From: Ascaris suum
Lineage: Eukaryota; Nematoda; Chromadorea; Rhabditida; Ascarididae
Length of the DNA stretch: 64,000 nucleotides
Direction: 5' to 3'
NCBI GenBank assembly: GCA_013433145.1
Contig: CM024174.1
Span: 9,456,336-9,520,335 of the forward strand
Shown here piece after piece: positions 53,109 through 62,500 of the stretch (the stretch's first letter is position 1; the number at the start of each line of letters is the position of its first letter). Under the pieces are notes generated by a model that did not search any database, had not been told where the DNA came from, and worked only from the letters and a program-made list of their open reading frames with translations. Both the position numbers and the translations under genes were made by a program.

Positions 53109-53171
53109 CATTGATACATTTATAGACATGATCGTTTTTTAAAAACGACCATGCCTATAAATGTATCAATG
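53109..53171. repeat. 63-bp near-perfect palindrome
   Basis: Two 31-base arms around a single central base differ at only two positions, 53126/53154 and 53132/53148 (A against C on the + strand). Read on the minus strand these would be G-U pairs, so a minus-strand transcript would be paired throughout apart from the tip. It follows a C/T-rich tract (53044-53091). It could be a small MITE or hairpin RNA source, but no function is shown. Confidence 0.75.
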
Positions 53172-54103
53172 CATTTTGCAACTTACTATGCAAACATTTT
53201 CACAGCTCTTTTTCATTAAATCGGTACATAAAGTTATCGGCTTGACTGCGCTCAAAGCTGTAACGTCGCAGCCAAACAAGAAAGTTATTCAAGAAAACGC
53301 TCTCGTGATCGATGGCATCTTGGAAATTGAAAGTCATTAAATAAAAGCCAATTGAATTTCAGTTATATTCATAGGATACATACCCTGGCTACATAGACAC
53401 AGTCATGCTGCCGGCCAGCCGTCAATTCGATGTCGCCAGATTGAAAACGTTGTCAATCCAAGAGGCATTTTCATCATTAATTTCATTCGCCAAATATGCA
53501 TGAGGTGTTTTCCGGTGAGAGGCTCTATGTTGCCTCCACCGCACTACAACCATTCCAGACAAGCGGTCATGCATTTGAAATATCAATACCACCACCAACC
53601 TGCCCCATGTTGGAGCCAGAGACTCAACAACATGCGACACGCATCAATGAAAAAGCCTTTACATAACTGCGGTTCTTGTTCTTCCAGCACTCTCGACCAC
53701 AACGTACTGCAGAAATTTTTTAACGCTCAAGAGTGCCTCAATGTGCAATACCGTAATGTATAAGAACTGAAGCGTCGATACCTGCCTATCCTTATTTGGT
53801 CCCAAAGATATACATATTGCTTTCTTCTGAAACTCGACCAGGTACCGTATAAGCCGGCACCGATAATATCCTCGGCACCAAGCTACGGCACCCAATGATT
53901 CGTTCTATGCGAAGGCCAGTGTACCGGGTGATCACTCTATGCGAAGGGGAACAAACGGATACTGCCCTTCGAACCCGATACCCGCTCGGCCGAAAGAGCA
54001 GAACAGCAAAGGTGGACCTAAGCATCTAAATGACTCTACAAGCAATCTGTATGCACCTCTTTCTTCTCCATAGTGAACCCTGCACTCTTTTTAACATTAC
54101 GCA

Positions 54104-54256
<153 letters not shown>

Positions 54257-55065
54257 AAGTTTCGGGTACTACGCATTGATTAGATTAGTGAGTGCAGCTC
54301 ACTATCCGAGGTATTCCATTCGCTATGCACCTTATCCATATTTTCATAGAAGTGGATCTCGTGTTTTGTTCATTGAAGGCATATTGATGGAAAATTAAAA
54401 GACCCTCAAGCTGATGAAATGTGTCCCTTTTGTGCTCCCGTAAACTTTAATCGACAAAAATGTCAACGTTACTCTCTTCTATAAACAACACGTTGCAATA
54501 TTTTGTTTCGAACCTCTCACATTTCCAACTTTTTCGCTGCAATAGTAATCAAAGTGTTCGCTCAAAATTGGTCCTGAAGAGGAATTCGATTACGGTATCG
54601 ATGGGTGAGAGCTGCAATGCGCGGTCGCTATAAGTATCGAATTTTCCGACAATATTGGCGCGTGGGAAATTTGTTTGCGTGCAAATTCTCAAAGCTAAGA
54701 AAGCGAACTCGTTGGTGTTTGCTTTAATTTGTAGGTTGATTCTACCAATTGTGTTTCTTTTTATTCTTTTCTCTAATGTACAACTCTCTATTCTCTATAA
54801 ATAATAAATGATAATATCATTCAATGTTGTAGTGATAACTATACCTCGGTGATTACTAACTAATTGAATTAGATATGAAATGATTTGGTTGATGTTGTTG
54901 CATAAAGGATGAAGTTTCATGGGCACCAAATCTAAAATGCTCCGCCGAAACCTATATGCTACCCGTCTTTACTAATTTGAATATTAATTTAGTAAGTGTT
55001 CAGTATGACAAGGAAAGAACTACTTGAAAGAAATCATGCTGTATTGCGGACTTTTGGTAAAAGTA

Positions 55066-55066
<1 letters not shown>

Positions 55067-55128
<62 letters not shown>

Positions 55129-55710
55129 ATTATTTTTAATTCCCGTTTAGATTCTTAGCGGGTACAAAGAAGCGGGGGGAAGATACCTGAATAAATACTT
55201 TCGATTTAGCTAGGAATATAGCCACCTTTGCTTATTTTCGAAATAAATGCTCCATTTCTTTGTGTATATTTGACTGTTCTTCGTATCATCCTCCTTCCTG
55301 TCCCACTGCAAAAAAACCGTATGAATACAAAGTATTTGCGCTGAAAAAAGTGAATTTATAGGTGCTTCTAAGAGAATTATAGTGCGGTAAAGCAGCGTGG
55401 TGTAGAATGTGATCTTTAACGGGTGCATTGTCAGTCAGGGGCATTTTAAGAACTATAATTCTCTTAGAAGCACCTATAAATTCACTTTTTTTTACTCAGC
55501 GCGAATACTTTGTATTCATATCGTTTTTTTGCAGTGGGACAGGAAGGAGGATGACACGAAGAACAGTCAAATATACACAAAGAAATGGAGCATTTATCTC
55601 GAAATAAGCAAAGGTCGCTATATTCCTAGCTAAATCGAAAGTATTTATTCAGGTATCTTCTCCCCGCTTCTTTGTACCCGCTAAGAATCTAAACAGGAAT
55701 TTAAAATAAT

Positions 55711-55763
<53 letters not shown>
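55067..55763. mobile_element. Foldback (long inverted repeat) element with TA-array ends
   Basis: The left arm (about 55125-55383) and right arm (about 55452-55712) are reverse complements with few mismatches, separated by a 68-bp unique centre. Both arms contain ACAGGAAGGAGGATGA or its complement, and the (C)TTCTAAGAGAATTATAGT junction next to the centre. The outer ends run straight into (TA)29 on the left (55067-55124) and about 25 TA units on the right (55713-55763). No transposase is present, so this is a non-autonomous foldback or MITE-like element, or a large palindrome. Short ORFs in the arms mirror each other and are not genes. Confidence 0.8.
55384..55451. other. Unique centre of the foldback element
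   Basis: This 68-bp spacer separates the two arms and is not itself symmetric. It contains no ORF and would form the loop of the hairpin. Confidence 0.7.
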
Positions 55764-55764
<1 letters not shown>

Positions 55765-56435
55765 TGGTTGCAATGCTTTTTTATTATATCCGATAAATCC
55801 GTGGAGTCTCTTCATTGATGTGGAACATGTGGTCCGGTCTATAGGCCCCTTCCTTCGGAATGACCTCGTTGATACCGATCCTTTTTAAGCTGCTATGTTA
55901 TGGCGCATTGATTAGCTCGTGTTGTTTTATCGCATAGCGCATTGCCCTATTTGTATTCAAAACGTCGTCTAAAGTTCTTCGGCGCATTGTGTTTCTACAT
56001 TTTCGATGTTCGAGTCAAGAAATGACTTCAAGGATATTCTTGAACTACCAGTGAATGAATTCCGTGAGAGATTTCTCAAAAAAAAACAAGCTTTTACCCC
56101 AGACAAGTAATCAAATGTTGCGAGACTATTTCCTTTTTTTTGTGTCTGAGACAACGTGAATGAAAAGAAAAAGGGTACCATTTCAAAGTAAAATGAGGAA
56201 GCATAGATTTTTATGATTATATGACCTCAGCATTTTGTTCATTAATTTGTGAAAATCATCAGGTGCAGAGAGAAAAGTGTAACCAATAGTCAATGCTTCT
56301 AAGTTTTCATTCTCGCAAAAACTTCAGGTTGTTTATCACCGAATCCCTGTGTGTTTTAATGTTAGTTTTGGCAGAAGCGTGTTTTATCAAGCTTGACAAT
56401 CTGATTTTAAGAAGAGATTTGTTGATAACACGGAG
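55764..56435. other. Upstream region of SF3B2
   Basis: AT-rich sequence between the foldback element and the proposed SF3B2 start. There is no clear TATA or initiator. A TTTTAAG acceptor at 56411 could be a trans-splice site. Confidence 0.35.
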
Positions 56436-56513
56436 ATGGTTCGTTTGGAAACCGAGGAAAGAGTGGTCTTGGACACCGAACCAGTGGCACACTTCAACAA
56501 GAAGGAATTGAAG
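56436..56513 (+). CDS. SF3B2: SF3B2 exon 1 (proposed start exon)
   Basis: This exon encodes 26 residues starting MVRLETEERVV and ending HFNKKELK. It joins in phase 0 to exon 2 (ELERRKNKNRKKK), giving one continuous charged helix. The ATG is preceded by a possible acceptor TTTTAAG ending at 56411, which could be a spliced-leader trans-splice site and would leave a 24-nt leader. I chose it because it is the nearest upstream ATG in the right phase with codon use like the rest of the gene. The donor GTCTCA is poor, so a different first exon remains possible. Confidence 0.55.
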
Positions 56514-59500
56514 GTCTCATTGTTTTCTTCTTTCTTGGTTTGGAAACGTGTTGATTCTCCATAAAGGTGATAGGATAGAATTAGATCCACTCTATTGCCT
56601 AGTGTATCTTCTTGTTTTTAACCTACCTTACAAGCAATAAGGATACGGTGTAGGCTGCAACTCGTCGTCTTTGAGTAGTCTGAGCCGGTCAAGGATCCCT
56701 CCCTCCCCTTCCCCCCCCCCCCCCCCGCTTCCTGCGCATACTCTTTGGTTTACTCGAGACTACAGTGTTCACCGAGCATCAATACCGACTTCAAGATGTA
56801 GGTTGTTGTTTAGTCATCGTTTCTTTTCCCCACACGTAATCCGTTTTATCATATCCGTTTCTATCTTGAATGCATTTTAGAATTCCCATTTTCACAGTTC
56901 ATTGCCCCTTATCGAATGGCACCGTCAATGCGTGAATCGCGACCCATATTGCAAAGTTGAATTCCTTACCTTAATACTTCAGACGTAGCGTGGCCATAGC
57001 AAGCCATTTGCTCCACTGTCAACAGTGCCATGATCTTTGTATTGCAATAACTCACTCCGAGGTGAGCTTGCGCTTGCACCGCTGCACAGGCATGCCAGAT
57101 GAACCATTTCAAAGTGTTTTTGTCGCTTCGATGCATCCTCCAGGTCAGCTGGGAGGGAGGGAGGGGATAGGGTGGAACCTGCTTATATATGCTGTGAAAC
57201 GTGCTCCCTTTGTTGTAGCACTCATTCATTCGTGCAATGCTTTCTGTTTAGGAACTCGAGCGTCGAAAGAACAAGAACAGGAAGAAGAAGGAATCAAAGA
57301 AGAAGAAGAAGGAAAAGAGTGCTGTTGCCAATGGTTTACAAAACGGAACTGGCCCAGGTATGCACATTCATATGAAACGTGTCGGATCAAAGAGTGTTAT
57401 GTATAAGGAGACACTTATTCAAAGAGGAATGACCAAGAGCGGAGTTAGGGTGACAGACCCGAAGAATGTTCACAAACAGGCATTGGCAGTTGCTTTGGGA
57501 GTAGGATGAAGAGAAAGGAAACAAACGGAGTGTTCATTATAAAGCATTTCGAGTGTAGCTCGGTCGAGGGGTGAGCGGAATTTCAACGGTCTTTCAACAC
57601 CTCACGCTTTTTCGCTCTTCGTTTTGACGTGTAGTTATTCGAATTATTAAGGTAACATAATGAACGATGCGCAGATTCGTGCAAAATAATGCAGAAATCA
57701 GTTGTTATTTTCTAAAGGTGTCGAAGCAGCAGCGGACGTCTCTTCTGATGGAGGCGATGATCTCGCCGTCGAAATCGAATATGTTGGTGAGGCGCCCGCA
57801 GTTGATCCATCCGATCCTAATTTTCAATATTTCGCGAAAATCTTCGAGAATTTCAAGGTATACCTCTACATTAAACGCTTTATATTGAAAAAAGACTTTT
57901 AAAATCGGCAAGGATTTTCAGTTCCGTTTCTCTTTTGAACAATGCGATTCGTTTTTTGCGTAACGCTTCCCTAGTTTACGTCAACGTTGTCTAATATCGG
58001 TTGTTGCACCTCTGGGACGTAGTATACATAATTCTTTGCGCTTCCTCACTGTTTATTCTTGTTTTACTGGGGGAGGGAGGGAGTGGGAGAGGAGTATTCT
58101 ATGATGGAACCAGTATTAGGAACCTTTTTGGGGCTCTTAGTTCCGACAAATATCCTTATGCTGAAGCCATCATTAAGCCAGGTAGCGCATATCCTGAGTT
58201 GTTTCGCTCTAAGCTGAGCAACGATATTGTTGAAATATTCTTAGAAAAGGAGCAGTTGCATAAGCTATGTCGTTTTGATTATATTCGACACTTCTTTTTA
58301 ACGTTATTGCATGTAGGTGTAAATTAAAACAAAAAACTCTTCATTGTTCTGTTCAAAATTGAAGCTTAATAAGATTGGTTTTCAATCACTCACTGAAGTT
58401 CTAACGAGTGAAGTTCAGTTGGCGGCACAGTGTTTATTGCTTTCATATCTGCGTGCGTTCTCAGCATAGGTAGATATATCTTCAGTGAACTAATCTGAAT
58501 CGGTATTCGTTTAGCGGAAGTGCGAATCAGTCGGAATCGCAACGCACAAAGAATAAGTGATAGGTGTTAAGAGCGTAAAAGCCCTTCTTGTTGGGCTTGC
58601 TATTCGAAATCTCGTTTAACCGATGCCGGTCGATTTGACTTCCATTACGCTGTCATAATTCCACCTTCTATTAGTCGAAAGGTGTGAGCAATGCATTGAA
58701 GTGCATTTCTTCTTTTTAGATAGCAGAGGAAGAGAAGAAGTCCGACACTTCGGCTACTCCAATTGGTCAGCCGGATACGAAAAAGGAAGAAGTGCCGACT
58801 AAAGCATCCATCTCTGAGAAGATCCTTCAGGAAGAAATGAGTGAGAAGCGAGTAAGCGAGTTTCTTCCTTCCTCCTCTATGTTCCAAAATTAATTGCTCT
58901 CGAGTGAGATTGCTCGTCCATTCCAGTTCGATATGTTCCTCCTTAGACGGTTTCCCCATCCATCAGTTGGCGTTTATTTTAGCGGTATAATCGACTGTAG
59001 TTTGGAGATGGGATTTCTGGCCACTACATTTTGTGTAACTGAAGGACGTGAAGAGCAGGTTCACGTGTACCTTTCTATGTTGAAGTGAGGCTTTCTTCCC
59101 TCGGACAGTAGCTTATTTGGTTATTGGCAAATTGTCATGTGGCTGAATAGCCTGCATTCAGTGTTTGCAATGATCTGATTCTAAAAGTACGGCTACGAAA
59201 TGACAGTGAGAGAGCATTTGAATGTGATTTACAAGTCATTAATTGCAACTCGTAATCTTTTTTTGCAAACGATTGGGACAGGATCTGTGATGGTAGCAAT
59301 TATGATGCTGCATAGTGACAGGGCAATCGTCGCAGGTTGTTTCACTGATTTTTGAATGACAGGCATTTGCTTTAAAGTGCGATTCCGCGGATTTAACTGC
59401 AAAACTCGGAAATAATTTTACGTCACATCAAAGAAAATGGCTGATAGCAATTGAAAAACGAAATGAAAATAATCCAGTCTTTGATGCATGAAGTGAGACA

Positions 59501-62500
59501 GGTTGTATGATTTCTGAGAATATTGATGATAACACAAGTACGTGAAATTTCCGAGGCTTCTGCTAATTGAAGCATAGTGGTAGGAAATTTTTCTTAAGCT
59601 TTTTCAGTTTGTCTCATTAGTTTTGTGCAGCTTAGAAGGAGAATCTGTTGTTGTTTGGCCTCTCAGTTGCTGTCCGCAAGGGGTCGTCTTATACAAATAA
59701 AAGTCCTTTTCCTGCCCGTTTAGAAAGTCCTTGTTACTACTAAGGTAAAGATTATTCTGCCGTTCTTGTTATGTCTACGTTCCATTTCACTTTCAAGAAA
59801 TGAGTGTTTAGCGCGAGCAAGAAGAGGCGGGCGAAACGCAGAAATTGAGTAAGAGGAAATTGCGTCTTGCGATGCAGCCATCGATCGCCGAACTAAAAGA
59901 GGTATTACGCTCGATGCTTCTTTCACGATGAAGTCAACAAGTGAAAACTTTTGTTCGCAAATATCATTCTAATCGGAGAGTGTCTCTGTAAAAAATTGGC
60001 GATATACGAGTTTGCTTACTGGAAGACACAATCACGTGTTGTTTTATTCGAAGTTTTCCAAGCAGTCGTTATTCTCTCTTTGATTGGTGAGTATACTACT
60101 TCCCTTTGAATGAGGGAAGAGTTTTAAGCGATTTTGATGTGCAGCAAGGTGTCTTAGTATATGACTAAATTTCGATGCTGTTCTGGAAAAAAATTCAGGA
60201 CTTTGGCAGTCTTTTTCTTTTTTTTCTCATCTTATTTCTTTTCGATTTTGTTTTATATAATTTCATTGGAATATGACGCTGCCTGACGATTCCTGAGCGG
60301 AAGCTCTAACTTCTAGTTAGCTCCTCTGTAGCCATCTATCGCTTTTAGTCGACTCGTAAACAGTGCTATATGATCAATATTCTCCTCTCATTGAAACTCA
60401 GGGTTTGGCTATGAAATAGGCCTCCCTCGAAAATAGCGCATCGATTTTTAGCGACATTTGAAGTACGTTCTCGGCGATACGCGCTTTATTATGCTCTTAT
60501 TGCTTTATTAGGTTTGGCTCCTTGCTATTAAAATTCTCACATGTTTTCTTTATGCAAATAAAGACCTTATCCTCAAACGAATTTTTCTGTAGTCAGCCAT
60601 CTCTTATGTACTGCAAGCCACCTCGTTTTTTCGTCATATTTTTCATTCCTGTATTATCCCAAGTCCTCGAGTCCACTGGCTATTGTTGATTTTGGTATCA
60701 TTGTTTATCGCCATTCTTAGATGGGATCGTTTAGCGCCTAAGAACGTTTGTATAGGTATTCGTACCGTTGTCACTACCAGAGCTTCGTCCACCACCTGTG
60801 TTTATGTATATATTTAAGCCGTTTGTTGGATATCATTCAGGTTATTCTAGGTGACAACGCGTCCGGACGTAGTCGAGTGGGCGGATGTTACGTCGCGAGA
60901 TCCTCAATTGCTTGTAACGCTAAAGGCATATCGGAATACGGTTCCAGTCCCTCGCCATTGGAATGCGAAAAGGAAATATCTGGCTGGCAAACGAGGTTTC
61001 GAAAGACCACCTTTCGAGTTGCCAGACTTTATTAAAAGAACCGGCATCATGGAAATGCGCGAAACGATGTGGGAAAAGGTGCTGTTGGCCACATATATCG
61101 TTATTTTCATTTAGGTTTTATCTCCATTTGAGCGCTGTTTAGGTTTTTGATGAGAGTGAGAGTTGACATTACGTTATGGCATATGTCAGTGATGGATAGC
61201 TAGTTTTTTACAGGAGGATGCGCAATCGTTGAAGTCAAAAATGCGTGAACGTGCGCGACCGAAACTCGGTCGAATCGACATTGACTATCAGAAGCTGCAC
61301 GATGCGTTCTTCAAATGGCAGACGAAGCCGCCAATGACTCAGATGGGCGAATTATATTACGAAGGCAAGGAACTGGAAACGATCATGAAAGAAAAGAAAC
61401 CCGGCAATCTCAGTGACGAGCTCAGGATCGCGCTCGGAATGCCCGTTGGACCGGTAGCATTTTATCTGCACTTGATTGGCAGTGTATATTTAGTCATGAA
61501 AAGACATTAAATGGTCATCTGAGGGCCTTAATTGCGCTCTTAAAAATGTGCCATGAAGCAGACAATATCAGGTCAAATGGCAAGGGTTGTCTTGTTTTCT
61601 GCGTCTTCATCGAACGGCTCGCTTACTGAAGTCAGCTTCTGAATGAAGATTCGAAGAATTTTCTTATAAGAGGCATTTACTGATTGTTTCATACAAGACC
61701 CTAAAAGCGACCACAAATATCGCTTTATCTGCTTGTCTGTTGTCGTGTCGTATGTTGATGAAGTTGCGAACCTACATTGTGGTGACATCGCCACGCTTCT
61801 GTTATTGGCTATCCTCTTATGGTGAACCGTTATTTCAGAATGCACAGAAGTTTCCGCCTCCATGGTTGATTGCAATGCAACGCTATGGGCCGCCGCCGTC
61901 TTACCCGAACTTGAAGATCCCTGGATTGAACTGTCCAATTCCTGAAGGTTGTGCCTTCGGCTATCATGCTGGCGGTTGGGGGAAACCGCCAGTTGACGAA
62001 CATGGCAAGCCGCTCTATGGTGATGTCTTCGGTGTGGAGGTGAGTTCGATATCGCTCTTAGTAAATTTAAGAGCGATTTTTCAGTTAGGGAAGTGACTGA
62101 AAGTTGAACTAAACAAGTAGAACTGACATAGCCCCCATCTAAAATTATTTCCTTCTGCTATGTCAAGAATCATAATGGCGGCACTACCTGGTTGTTTTCA
62201 CATTTGTTTTTGTCTGGCCGGCTTTAAATTTTCTATGTTATAGTTGGCCACTGAATATTCAACTGCTTTTAAAAAATCGCTGCTCTGTTTCGACACTGTT
62301 TGGGCATAGTTCTTTGTTAGGTCATATGCTTGCCGGTCAACAAACTCACCTGTCAAGTGTCGACTTTAGGCTCCAGCAATGCCAGAAATGGACGATGAGT
62401 CGAGGATTGAACGCCGCCATTGGGGCGAAATTGGCAGTGACGAGGATTCGAGTGAAGAGAGTGATGAGGACGAAGAGGACGCTGAAGGTATCACTACCGA

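Noticed and set aside
55210..55633. Mirror ORFs containing WDRKEDDTKNSQIYTKKW
   Set aside because: The same peptide appears on both strands because the DNA is an inverted repeat. No start context or homology.
58001..58327. 108-codon + frame with a hydrophobic start in SF3B2 intron 3
   Set aside because: It sits between two well-supported exons and has no in-phase splice signals joining it to the gene.
61573..61938. 121-codon minus-strand open frame
   Set aside because: It lies opposite SF3B2 exon 8 and is a shadow of that conserved coding sequence.
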